Positions 13,049 to 20,992 of a stretch of DNA of 24,456 bases are shown here, in pieces. The stretch spans positions 1 through 24,456 of the forward strand of contig JAVEEE010000136.1 in the NCBI GenBank assembly GCA_030840615.1. The letters run 5' to 3'. Position numbers and translations under genes: made by a program. Each line of letters starts with the position of its first letter. Positions within the stretch are counted from its first letter, which is position 1. Below the pieces are notes generated by a model. The model ran no database searches. It had not been told where the DNA came from and saw only the letters and a program-made list of their open reading frames with translations. This DNA comes from Frankiaceae bacterium (GTDB lineage: Bacteria > Actinomycetota > Actinomycetes > JAFAQI01).

Positions 13049-14208
13049 CGACACTCGCTCCCGAGGAGATCACCCTGCGCAGCGCTCTTCACCCCGCTGC
13101 AGCCACCCGCGCCATGGTCACGTCGGCGGATCGGCCGCGGCTCACCTGGCACCAGGACGTCCTCACCTGCCTGCTGTGCACCTGGCTGATGATGGGCCTC
13201 TTCATGGACGCCTGGGCGCACACCAACCAGACAACCCTCGACTCCATCGCGACGCCGTGGCATGGCCTGTTCTACGGCAGCTTCCTGGCTCTCGCGTCGT
13301 GGATCCTCTGGCACCTGCGCTGGCATCACGACGCTGGTCACCGCGGCCTCGCGGCCATCCCGGTCGGTTACGGCGGCGCGGTGCTCGGTCTCATGATCTT
13401 CAGCGTCGGGGCGATCGGTGACCAGGTCTGGCATCTCACCCTCGGCATCGAGCGCGATCTGAAGGCGTTTCTCAGCCCGACGCACCTGCTGCTGATCATC
13501 GGCATGTTGCTGATGGTCAGCGCTCCACTGCGGTCGCAGTGGTCGCGTCCCGGCCCGATGGCCCCGACGTTCCGGCAGTTCCTGCCGGCGATCTGGTCGC
13601 TGACGTTGACGATGATGCTCACCGGCATCGCCTACAACTACGCCTACATCTACCCGAGCGGTCTGGTGACGATCGGCCAGAAGGGGTTCGTGCAGGGCTT
13701 CCCCGGTCAGACGTCGATCCCGCTGCTCAATGTCTTCTCGGCCAGGTTCGAGGTGCAGGGCCTGCTGATGATGCACATGACGACGTTCATCCTTGTGCTG
13801 CCCATCCTCGTCGCGTTGCGGCGATGGCGTCGACTGCCCTTCGGCAGCATCACGCTGCTCGTCACCACGGTGACCGGCGCGGTGCTGGAGATCTTCCAGT
13901 ACTCCTTCGGCTGGACCCTGCTGGCGGCCGTCATCGGCGGACTCGCCATGGACCTGTTGGCCCGGGCGTTGAAGCCCAACACCTCATCCGTCTGGGCATT
14001 CCGGACGTTCGCCCTGCTGGCGCCGATGGTGCTGTGGATCCCCTACTTCGTCGTCATCGCGATCGCCTATCACGTGGGATGGCCGCTCGAGCTGAGCACG
14101 GGAAGCACGGTGCTGACCGGCTTCGCGACGTTGGCGATGAGCTTCCTGGTCGCGCCGTCGCCGATCCCGCCCTACACCGACAGCGCAGTCAGCGAGGCCA
14201 CGGCATGA
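13045..14208 (+). CDS. Polytopic membrane protein with intramembrane His/Asp residues
   Basis: A 387-residue integral membrane protein with roughly eight to nine membrane segments. Polar residues that look functional cluster in the first half: MDAWAH (D55, H59) at the end of TM1, PWHG (H73) at the start of TM2, WHLRWHHDAGH (H90-H99), GDQVWH (D126, H130), GIERD (E136) and LSPTH (H147). A later MMHMT (H244) follows. Several His/Asp on successive helices suggest a metal or heme site, as in membrane oxidoreductases, but I cannot name a family. A strong GGAGGGAG ribosome site precedes the GTG. The gene overlaps its upstream neighbour (GTGA) and the TatA-like gene (ATGA), so all three are translationally coupled. 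Confidence 0.8.
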   Translation: MTTLAPEEITLRSALHPAAATRAMVTSADRPRLTWHQDVLTCLLCTWLMMGLFMDAWAHTNQTTLDSIATPWHGLFYGSFLALASWILWHLRWHHDAGHRGLAAIPVGYGGAVLGLMIFSVGAIGDQVWHLTLGIERDLKAFLSPTHLLLIIGMLLMVSAPLRSQWSRPGPMAPTFRQFLPAIWSLTLTMMLTGIAYNYAYIYPSGLVTIGQKGFVQGFPGQTSIPLLNVFSARFEVQGLLMMHMTTFILVLPILVALRRWRRLPFGSITLLVTTVTGAVLEIFQYSFGWTLLAAVIGGLAMDLLARALKPNTSSVWAFRTFALLAPMVLWIPYFVVIAIAYHVGWPLELSTGSTVLTGFATLAMSFLVAPSPIPPYTDSAVSEATA

Positions 14209-14381
14209 ACATCGGCTGGCAGGGCCTGGCGATCTTCGCGGTCGCGCTGCTGCTCGTGTTCGGTTTCACGCGATGGGGCGAGATCGTTCGCTCGTTGCAC
14301 CGTGCCCAGAAGGAGTTCCGCGGCCACGCCCGCACGGCGGCCCCCGCACGCGAGCATCCGGAGGACGTCGGTCATACCTGA
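14205..14381 (+). CDS. TatA-like single-span membrane protein
   Basis: A 58-residue protein. It follows the TatA/TatE plan: a very short extracytoplasmic end (MNIGW), one membrane helix (residues 7-20), an FG hinge (F19-G20), then an amphipathic helix with GEIVRSL and KEFRG that resembles the PEL-x-RSLG...EFK pattern of TatA. The tail (41-58) is polar, with Ala/Pro/Glu/His. The usual LPE is replaced by RWGE. TatA proteins oligomerise to move folded proteins across the membrane; an orphan copy without TatB or TatC nearby may act as a dedicated pore, membrane-thinning element or anchor. The ATG overlaps the upstream TGA. The shell gene starts 54 nt later. Confidence 0.65.
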   Translation: MNIGWQGLAIFAVALLLVFGFTRWGEIVRSLHRAQKEFRGHARTAAPAREHPEDVGHT

Positions 14382-14435
14382 TCCTCAGCTGACCCGATCG
14401 GAACCACAGATGTGCCGATGGAATGAAGGAGTGAC

Positions 14436-15854
14436 ATGACCGAAACCGTGACCGTGCCACCGGTCGAGCAACAGAGCATCTCGACCGATGCCGCTCGCCT
14501 GCTTGCTACGACGACCAAGTCCGTCCCGCAGAACGTCGGCAACAGTCCGCGATGGTTGCTGTCGCTGCTGCCGTGGATGGCGCTGGACGCAGGGACGTTC
14601 CGGGTCAACCGGCGCAAGGTCATCGCGCCGCCTCCGCGCCGGGTGCACGCCACGGTCTCGGGTGCGAGCGCGACCGTCGATCCGGCCCAGCTGAAGGCTG
14701 TTCCGATCTTCCGTGGCCTGCCCGACGACGCGCTTGCGGCGATCGCATCGCGGCTGACCGTCGAGCAGCACGCTGCGGGTGACACGGTTCAGCAGGAAGG
14801 TGCGCCGAGCCGCTTCGTCATCGTGGCAGACGGCAAGGTGGAGGCCGTCGGCAGCGACCCGCACGGCCTCGACATCCGACTGGCCCTGCTCGGTGCCGGC
14901 ACCTACATCGGTCAGGAGGCGTTGGTCCGCAGCGACACGCCATCGGCGGCCACCGTCCGTGCCTCGACGCCCACAACACTGCTCGTCCTCACTCGTGAGA
15001 GCTGGGACGCGATCGCGAGCAACGGGGTCGGCGTCGCCGACGCGATGGCCGAGATGGCGATGGTCACGGACATGGCCAACCAGTTCGGTGAGCGTGAGAT
15101 CGAATTGCAGTCCGGACACGAGGGCGAGGTGGAGATCCCCGACACCTTCGTCGACTACGAGGACGACCCGCGCGAGATCGGGCTCAACATCGTGCAGACG
15201 GTGCTCCGGGTGCACACCCGTGTCACCGACCTCTACAACTCCCCCCACGACCAGCTCAACCAGCAGCTTCGACTGACCGTCGAGGCGATGAAGGAACGCC
15301 AGGAGTGGGACCTCATCAACCACCCCGAGACCGGGTTGATCGGCCAGACGGCGCCGAGCATGCGGCTCAAGGCACGGCGCGGTGCGCCCACGCCGGACGA
15401 CATGGATGAGCTGCTGACTCTGGTCTGGAAGCAGCCCGCGTTCTTCCTCGCCCATCCTCGCGCCATCGCCGCGTTCGGTCGCGAATGCACGCGACGGGGT
15501 GTGCCACCGCCCACGGTGCAGATGTTCGGCTCACCGTTCCTGACCTGGCGCGGGGTGCCCCTCGTCCCGTCGGACAAGATCGGGTTGCGGGCCGGCTCCA
15601 ACAGTGGCGGGCGAACCAGCATCCTGCTGATGCGCGTTGGTGCGGAGCGCCAAGGGGTTGTCGGGCTGCATCAACCCGGGCTGCAGGACGAGATGCCCGG
15701 TAGCCCGAGCCTGTCGGTGCGGTTCATGGGCATCAACCAGACCGCCGTGTCGTCGTACCTGCTGACGCTGTACTCGTCCGTGGCTGTCATGACGGACGAC
15801 GCTCTCGGTGTCCTCGAGGACGTCGAGGTCGGTCGCTACCATGAGTACGAGTAA
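14436..15854 (+). CDS. Family 2B encapsulin shell protein with cyclic-nucleotide-binding-like domain
   Basis: A 472-residue HK97-fold nanocompartment shell protein. The N-arm (residues ~20-65) has the Family 2 signature TTTKSVPQNVGNSPRW, LLPWMALDAGTFRVNRR. Residues ~81-205 are an inserted Crp/cNMP-binding domain (PIFRGLPDDALAAIASRL, AAGDTVQQEG, GAGTYIGQEALV, AATVRA), which defines the 2B type. The shell fold resumes with TFVDYEDDPREIGLNIVQTVLRVHTRV and ends with VVGLHQPGLQDE, SLSVRFMGINQTAVSSYL, DDALGVLEDVEVGRYH. The phosphate-cassette Glu and Arg of true cNMP sensors are absent (Q160 and S170), so nucleotide binding is uncertain. AAGGAG lies 4 nt before the ATG. Its stop overlaps the start of the desulfurase cargo gene by 14 nt. 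Confidence 0.93.
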   Translation: MTETVTVPPVEQQSISTDAARLLATTTKSVPQNVGNSPRWLLSLLPWMALDAGTFRVNRRKVIAPPPRRVHATVSGASATVDPAQLKAVPIFRGLPDDALAAIASRLTVEQHAAGDTVQQEGAPSRFVIVADGKVEAVGSDPHGLDIRLALLGAGTYIGQEALVRSDTPSAATVRASTPTTLLVLTRESWDAIASNGVGVADAMAEMAMVTDMANQFGEREIELQSGHEGEVEIPDTFVDYEDDPREIGLNIVQTVLRVHTRVTDLYNSPHDQLNQQLRLTVEAMKERQEWDLINHPETGLIGQTAPSMRLKARRGAPTPDDMDELLTLVWKQPAFFLAHPRAIAAFGRECTRRGVPPPTVQMFGSPFLTWRGVPLVPSDKIGLRAGSNSGGRTSILLMRVGAERQGVVGLHQPGLQDEMPGSPSLSVRFMGINQTAVSSYLLTLYSSVAVMTDDALGVLEDVEVGRYHEYE

Positions 15855-17727
15855 CGGCAACGGCGCCCACGACGGCTCGAGCAATGCCGCCAGCAACGGC
15901 CACGGCCCGGTCGGGCCGCTGGGTGCACCGTCCGCGGAGTGGCTGGCTCAGCTGGCCAACTCGATGTTCCGGCTGCCGCCGTCCGGTGTCGCCGATGCCG
16001 GAACGTCGCCGGCCGTGGCCTCGGCGCCGACGAGTGACCCGCACGCCGCTGTGACGACGACTCCTGTCATCACGGCGCCGGCGCCGCCGGTGCCGACAGG
16101 AGCGCCGCACAGTCCGGTAGCACCGCCCGGCATGCCGGTGTCGGCCGAGCCGTTGACCGACCCGACGGCCGCGTATTACTTCCTCGGCAGCGCGACCAGC
16201 GGCTCGCCGTTGGGCGCGGTTGCGGAGGGTATGCCCGTGCCGGCGGACGCTGCGTCGACGGCGTCGAGCGACCCCTATGCCGCCCTGACGACAGCTCCTG
16301 CGACCACGGCGCCGAAGCCGCCGGTGCCGACAGTCGTGCCGCACAGTCCGGCGGCACCGCCCGGCATGCCGGTGTCGGCCGAGCCGTTCACCGACCCGAC
16401 GGCCGCGTACTACTTCCTGACCGGCCCGGCCGACGGGTCGGCGTCAGGCATGCCGGCGGCACCGGCGCAGCCGCCGGGTCCGGCGTGGCTATCTCCGGGG
16501 GTCGCGGGCGACCCGAGTGTCACGGCCGCCCGCGCGGACTTCCCCGCGCTGCACCAGCAGGTGCACGGCAAGCCGCTGATCTGGTTCGACAACGCGGCGA
16601 CGACGCAGAAGCCACGCGCTGTGATGGACGCCCTGACGCACTTCTACGAGCACGACAACTCCAACGTGCACCGAGGCGCGCACACGCTCGCCGCTCGGGC
16701 GACCGATGCCTATGAAGGCGCGCGCGCAAGCGTTGCCCGGCTGCTCGGCGCGAGCAGCCCCGAGGACATCGTGTTCGTCCGGGGCACGACCGAGGGCATC
16801 AACCTGGTGGCGCAGAGCCTCGGCCGGCAAACCGTCGGCCAGGACGACGAGATCGTGGTGACCACGCTCGAGCACCACGCGAACATCGTGCCCTGGCAGA
16901 TGCTCGCGAAGGAGAAGGGCGCCAAGCTTCGCGTCGTCGAGGTCGACGACAGCGGCCAGGTCCTGCTCGACCACTACGCGAGCCTGCTCAACCCGCGCAC
17001 CCGGATCGTCGCCCTGAGTCACGTGTCCAACGCGCTTGGCACTGTCTTGCCGGTCGAGCAGATGATCGCGATGGCCCACAAGTTGGGCGTGCCGGTCGTG
17101 GTCGACGGCGCGCAGTCCGTTGCGCACATGCCGGTCGACGTCAACGCACTCGACGCCGACTTCTACGTCTTCTCCGGGCACAAGATCTTCGGCCCGACCG
17201 GCATCGGGGCCGTCTACGGTCGGCGTGACTTGTTGGAGAGCATGCCTCCGTGGCAGGGCGGCGGCAGCATGATCCGCGACGTCACGTTCGACGCGACCGT
17301 CTACAACGACCCGCCCTACAAGTTCGAGGCCGGGACGCCGTCGATCGCCGACGCCGTCGGTCTGCGCGCCGCGGTGGACTACGTCATGAGCCTGGGCATG
17401 CCGCGCATCTTCGCGCACGAGCAGGCACTCACGCAGACGTTGATGCAGACGCTCGGATCGATCCCGGGCGTGCGCCTCATCGGGACAGCCGCGGACAAGG
17501 TTGGCGTGGCGTCGTTCGTCATCGACGGCATACCGACCGAGCGGATCGGCACGATGCTCGACCAGCAGGGCATCGCCGTACGCTCCGGCCATCACTGCGC
17601 GCAGCCGGCGCTACGTCGTTTCGGGCTCGAGAGCACGGTTCGCCCGTCGCTCGCTTTCTACAACACCGACGCCGAGATCGAGACCCTGGGTCGCGCGGTG
17701 CGCGACATCACCCGCAGCGTGCACTGA
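15841..17727 (+). CDS. Encapsulated SufS-like cysteine desulfurase with disordered cargo-loading extension
   Basis: A 628-residue PLP enzyme. Residues 1-~225 are Ala/Pro/Ser/Thr/Gly-rich, lack cysteine and look disordered. They contain an amphipathic motif, EWLAQLANSMFRLPP (33-47), and two copies of a 51-residue block ending in AAYYFL. This matches the long N-terminal domains that load cysteine desulfurases into Family 2 encapsulins. Residues ~227-628 are a group II desulfurase: DNAATTQKP, LEHHAN (H346), SGHK (PLP lysine K448) and RSGHHCAQP (catalytic C586). It takes sulfur from L-cysteine as a persulfide, releasing alanine; encapsulated homologues help store elemental sulfur. No SufE/SufU, serine acetyltransferase or rhodanese is in the window. 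I chose ATG 15841 inside the shell gene end; a GTG at 15808 is possible. Confidence 0.93.
   Translation: MSTSNGNGAHDGSSNAASNGHGPVGPLGAPSAEWLAQLANSMFRLPPSGVADAGTSPAVASAPTSDPHAAVTTTPVITAPAPPVPTGAPHSPVAPPGMPVSAEPLTDPTAAYYFLGSATSGSPLGAVAEGMPVPADAASTASSDPYAALTTAPATTAPKPPVPTVVPHSPAAPPGMPVSAEPFTDPTAAYYFLTGPADGSASGMPAAPAQPPGPAWLSPGVAGDPSVTAARADFPALHQQVHGKPLIWFDNAATTQKPRAVMDALTHFYEHDNSNVHRGAHTLAARATDAYEGARASVARLLGASSPEDIVFVRGTTEGINLVAQSLGRQTVGQDDEIVVTTLEHHANIVPWQMLAKEKGAKLRVVEVDDSGQVLLDHYASLLNPRTRIVALSHVSNALGTVLPVEQMIAMAHKLGVPVVVDGAQSVAHMPVDVNALDADFYVFSGHKIFGPTGIGAVYGRRDLLESMPPWQGGGSMIRDVTFDATVYNDPPYKFEAGTPSIADAVGLRAAVDYVMSLGMPRIFAHEQALTQTLMQTLGSIPGVRLIGTAADKVGVASFVIDGIPTERIGTMLDQQGIAVRSGHHCAQPALRRFGLESTVRPSLAFYNTDAEIETLGRAVRDITRSVH
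16033..16419 (+). repeat. Two-copy 153-bp repeat in the desulfurase cargo-loading region
   Basis: Copy 1 is 16033-16185 (residues 65-115) and copy 2 is 16267-16419 (residues 143-193), in frame and 234 nt apart. Each starts SDP(H/Y)AA, continues through PPVPT and PGMPVSAEP, and ends TDPTAAYYFL. The match is high at the protein level and visible in DNA, indicating a tandem duplication within the disordered domain and probably two shell-binding units per chain. Confidence 0.9.
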
Positions 17728-17742
17728 CGAAGCCGGCGAGGG

Positions 17743-19158
17743 TCAGCGCCGGGCGGTGACCTTCTTGGCTGGGGCCTTCTTGCCCACCGTGACCTTCTTG
17801 GCGGGCGCCCTCTTGCGGGTGGGGGGTGCTTCGGTGACGTCGATCGTCGGGTGGGGGAGCTCCTCGCGGGCGGCTTCGCGGAACTGCTTGCGCGGGTTTT
17901 CCATGTCGCCGAGTGACACGACCTCTCGGCGGAACAGCAGGGCCACCGACCAGTCGATGACGACCTGCAGCTTGCGCGCGGTGGTCGGCATCCGGCTGAC
18001 GTGGTAGAGCCGGTGCATCAGCCACGCGGGCATTCCCTTGAGCTTGACGCCGTAGACCTTGGCCGCCCCTTTGTGTAGACCGAGGCTGGCCACCGATCCG
18101 GCGTAGGAGTGCTTGTAGGCCTTCGGCTCCTTGCCGCGCTGGACCGCGGCGATGTTCTTGGCGAGTCGCGCGGACTGGCGGACGGCGTGCTGCGCGCTGG
18201 GACTGCACGATGCTCCGGGAGTCGAGAGGTCGGGGACGTTGGCGATGTCGCCCGCGGCCCACACGCCCGGCAGGTCCTTGACGCGCATCATCTCGTCACA
18301 CATCACCCGCTTGCGTTCGTCGAGTGGCAGGTCGCTGCGCTCGACGACCGGGTTGGGTCGTACGCCGGCCGTCCACACGATCGTCCCGGCTTCGAACGCG
18401 TCACCGTCGTCGAGCTGCACAAGCCCCTTGGCGATCGAGACAACCCGTCGTCCGAGCCGGAGGTCGAACCCTCTGCGTTCCAGCTGCTTGCGGGTGTACT
18501 CGCCCATCTCGGGCCCGATTTCCGGGAGAATGTGGTCGTTCGCCTCGACCAGCACCCAGCGCATCAGCTCCGGCTTCAGCCGCGGGTAGTAGCGCAGCGC
18601 GTATCGCGCCATGTCCTCGAGCTCGGCGATGGTCTCCACGCCGGCGTAGCCGCCGCCGACGAATGCGAACGTCAGCGCCTTGCGCCGGACGTGCTCGTCC
18701 TCTGTCGTCGACGCCACGTCCAGCTGGCTGAGCACGTGGTCGCGCAGGTAGATCGCCTCCGGCAAGGACTTGAGGCCGATGGCGTGATCAGCCAGACCGG
18801 GCACCGGCAGCGTGCGCACGATCGATCCGGCCGCGACGACGAGGACGTCGTATCCGACCTTCCGAGCCGGCCCGGAGGTAGGCCGCAGGGTCACCTGTCG
18901 CGACGCGTGGTCGATGTGCGTCACACAGCCGGTGAGGATCTCGCAGCGGTGCAGCACCTTGTGCAGGGCGACGACGACGTGCCGCGGCTCGATGCTCCCG
19001 GCCGCGGCTTCCGGCAGGAACGGCTGGTAGGTCATCCGGGCATGCGGGTCGATCACCGTGATCGACACCTTGCCCCTGCGGGCCAGCTTCTGCAGCCGGT
19101 GCGCCGTGTAGAGCCCCACGTAGCCGCCACCGACGATGAGGATGCGGGGCGTCGACAT
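17743..19158 (-). CDS. ndh: Type II NADH dehydrogenase (NDH-2) with Lys-rich tail
   Basis: A 471-residue FAD enzyme that passes electrons from NADH to quinone at the inner face of the membrane without pumping protons. The FAD-binding Rossmann start is ILIVGGGYVGLYTAHRL; the NADH-binding site is FAFVGGGYAGVETIAEL; the second FAD contact is VWAAGDIANVPD, followed by CSPSAQHAVRQ. The C-terminal KVYGVKLKGMPAWLMHRLYHVSRMP and ALLFRREVV segments resemble the membrane-binding end of NDH-2. The last ~25 residues are unusual: KRAPAKKVT, then GKKAPAKKVTARR, a Lys/Ala/Pro repeat. It converges on the desulfurase gene, 15 bp away, with no clear terminator between. Confidence 0.9.
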   Translation of the reverse strand: MSTPRILIVGGGYVGLYTAHRLQKLARRGKVSITVIDPHARMTYQPFLPEAAAGSIEPRHVVVALHKVLHRCEILTGCVTHIDHASRQVTLRPTSGPARKVGYDVLVVAAGSIVRTLPVPGLADHAIGLKSLPEAIYLRDHVLSQLDVASTTEDEHVRRKALTFAFVGGGYAGVETIAELEDMARYALRYYPRLKPELMRWVLVEANDHILPEIGPEMGEYTRKQLERRGFDLRLGRRVVSIAKGLVQLDDGDAFEAGTIVWTAGVRPNPVVERSDLPLDERKRVMCDEMMRVKDLPGVWAAGDIANVPDLSTPGASCSPSAQHAVRQSARLAKNIAAVQRGKEPKAYKHSYAGSVASLGLHKGAAKVYGVKLKGMPAWLMHRLYHVSRMPTTARKLQVVIDWSVALLFRREVVSLGDMENPRKQFREAAREELPHPTIDVTEAPPTRKRAPAKKVTVGKKAPAKKVTARR

Positions 19159-19266
19159 CGCCGTCGCTACCCCCTTCGGTCAGGCCGCTGAACCGGATTC
19201 CACCGTAGTGGGCGGCTTGGCGCGCCGCAGCAGCTTCATCAAGTTGAAGAGCGACATGATGACGGC

Positions 19267-20340
19267 GTGAGCCTCCTGCCCGACCTGCCCTTCTGGGCGG
19301 AGTTACTCGTGTTCGCCGCCGCCGCGGTCACCATCTGGGTGGCCGGCATCTTCCTGTCGAACTACACCGATGTCCTCGCCGAACGGATCCATCTCGGCCA
19401 GGCGTTGGGCGGCCTGATCCTGCTGGCGGTGGCAACCAACCTGCCGGAGATCGCCATCACCTACACGGCGGCAGCGAGTGGCCACCTCGACATCGCCGTC
19501 AGCAACATTCTCGGCGGGATCGCTATCCAGACCGCGCTGCTTGCGGCGCTCGACGCATTCGGTGTGCGGCAACGACGCCCTCTCACCTATCAGGCCGCCA
19601 GTCTCACCCTCGTCATCGAAGGTGCGGTCGTGCTCGCGGTGCTGGTCGCTGTCGTGATGGGCACGCAGCTGCCCGACACGCTCATCAAGTTCCGGCTCAC
19701 CCCGGACGTCGTGCTCATCACGGTCATCTGGGTGACCGGGCTCGTGCTCGTCCAACGCGGTGGCGGTGCCCTGCCGTGGTCCAACTGTGGCGAGGCACCG
19801 GACAGCCAGCCGGAACCGCGCGGGCACTCCCGCACGAAGACGGCGGACAAAGCCGCGGACAAAGGTGTGAGCACCACGAAGGTGCTGGTCGTGTTCAGCG
19901 TTGCAGCGCTCGCGACACTGGTTGCCGGCGCGCTGGCGGAGGAGAGCGGCAGCGCGGCGGCCGACCACGTCGGGCTCTCCGGCGTCGTGTTCGGTGCCAC
20001 CGTGCTCGCCGCCGCAACCGCACTGCCCGAGCTGAGCACCGGCCTCACCGCGGTCCGGATGGGTGACTACAAGCTGGCCTTCGGCGACATCTTCGGCGGC
20101 AATGCGTTCCTTCCGGTGCTGTTCCTGCTCGCCGTGCTCGTCTCGGGCAAGCCGGTGCTGCCGCATGCGCACGCGACGGACATCTACCTGACCGGGCTCG
20201 CGGCACTGCTCACGGTCATCTACGTGGCCGGGCTGGTCTTCCGCCCCGCGAAGCAGCACTTCCGGCTCGGGGTGGACAGCATCACGGTAGTCGTTCTCTA
20301 CGTCCTCGGCATCGTCGGACTGGTCGCACTGCCCGCGTGA
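19267..20340 (+). CDS. CaCA-superfamily sodium/calcium (cation) exchanger
   Basis: A 357-residue membrane protein with about ten helices and the two alpha-repeats of the Ca2+:cation antiporter superfamily. Repeat 1 is ALGGLILLAVATNLPEIAIT followed by SNILGGIAIQ; repeat 2 is FGATVLAAATALPELSTGL followed by GDIFGGNAFLPVLF. The acidic residue in each (N/A)LPE motif is the ion ligand. A cytoplasmic loop of ~45 polar residues (around 170-215, rich in Lys/Ala/Asp) separates the halves. It exchanges Ca2+ or a related cation against Na+ or H+; which one cannot be read from sequence. The start is the GTG at 19267; no strong ribosome site is visible. It is divergent from ndh across 108 bp. Confidence 0.85.
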   Translation: MSLLPDLPFWAELLVFAAAAVTIWVAGIFLSNYTDVLAERIHLGQALGGLILLAVATNLPEIAITYTAAASGHLDIAVSNILGGIAIQTALLAALDAFGVRQRRPLTYQAASLTLVIEGAVVLAVLVAVVMGTQLPDTLIKFRLTPDVVLITVIWVTGLVLVQRGGGALPWSNCGEAPDSQPEPRGHSRTKTADKAADKGVSTTKVLVVFSVAALATLVAGALAEESGSAAADHVGLSGVVFGATVLAAATALPELSTGLTAVRMGDYKLAFGDIFGGNAFLPVLFLLAVLVSGKPVLPHAHATDIYLTGLAALLTVIYVAGLVFRPAKQHFRLGVDSITVVVLYVLGIVGLVALPA

Positions 20341-20366
20341 CGACGGCACCGGCGCGCGCAGCAACC

Positions 20367-20372
20367 TAGACT
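20367..20372 (+). promoter_or_regulatory. Putative -10 element of the Maf gene (leaderless)
   Basis: TAGACT lies 8 nt before the GTG at 20381 but only 2 nt before the in-frame ATG at 20375. If this is the -10, the transcript could start at the GTG but could not include the ATG. Confidence 0.4.
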
Positions 20373-20380
20373 CGATGCTC

Positions 20381-20992
20381 GTGCCGCGTCGACGTCTCGT
20401 TCTCGCCTCTGCGTCTCCGGCGCGGTTGCGCCTGCTGCGCGACGCCGGATTCGACCCGGACGTGGTGGTCAGCGGTGTCGACGAGTCGGCCGTCCGGCAC
20501 GAGGACCCGTGGGAGCTTGTCCGCATGTTGGCCGAGCGCAAGGCTCGTGCGGTTGCCATCGACGTCACCGATGACGCGATCGTCGTGGGCTGCGACTCGC
20601 TGCTGCTCTTCGACGGCGCCGCGCTCGGCAAGCCGTCGTCACCACAGGACGCCACGAGTCGCTGGCAGCGCATGCGCGGTCGAACCGGTGCACTGATCAC
20701 CGGTCACTGCGTGGTCGACCCGGCAAACGGTCGGACGGCCGCCGACGTCGCCGACACCGTCGTGCGATTCGGGACGCCGAGCGATGCCGAGATCGCTGCC
20801 TACGTCGCAACGGGGGAGCCGCTTCGCGTCGCGGGAGCGTTCACGCTCGACGGCCGGTCGGCGCCGTTCATCGACGGCATCGACGGTGACCCGGGCAACG
20901 TCATCGGACTGTCACTTCCCCTGTTCCGACGGCTGCTCGCCGAGGTCGACGTCGGCATCACCGACCTGTGGGGGGCGGTGCCGGCATGCTGA
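20381..20992 (+). CDS. maf: Maf-family nucleotide pyrophosphatase
   Basis: A 203-residue house-cleaning NTP pyrophosphatase that hydrolyses non-canonical or canonical nucleoside triphosphates to monophosphates. Signatures: RLVLASASPARLRLL at the N-terminus (phosphate-binding Ser/Arg), VDESAV, LAERKARAVA, VVGCDSLL (catalytic Asp), LGKPSSPQDA and RMRGRTGALITG. The core ends with FIDGIDGDPGNVIGLSLP. I prefer GTG 20381 over ATG 20375 because a TAGACT hexamer is positioned to start the transcript there; the difference is two residues. The stop codon overlaps the start of the downstream dihydrouridine synthase, so the two form an operon. Confidence 0.93.
   Translation: MPRRRLVLASASPARLRLLRDAGFDPDVVVSGVDESAVRHEDPWELVRMLAERKARAVAIDVTDDAIVVGCDSLLLFDGAALGKPSSPQDATSRWQRMRGRTGALITGHCVVDPANGRTAADVADTVVRFGTPSDAEIAAYVATGEPLRVAGAFTLDGRSAPFIDGIDGDPGNVIGLSLPLFRRLLAEVDVGITDLWGAVPAC

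Noticed and set aside
16033..16419. Desulfurase repeats as a CRISPR or mobile-element repeat
   Set aside because: Only two in-frame copies, 153 bp each, within a coding region; there is no spacer structure or transposase.
19303..20700. Minus-strand open frame of 465 codons opposite the exchanger and maf
   Set aside because: It spans two genes with clear family motifs; its Asp/Glu/Arg/His-rich composition is typical of shadow frames.
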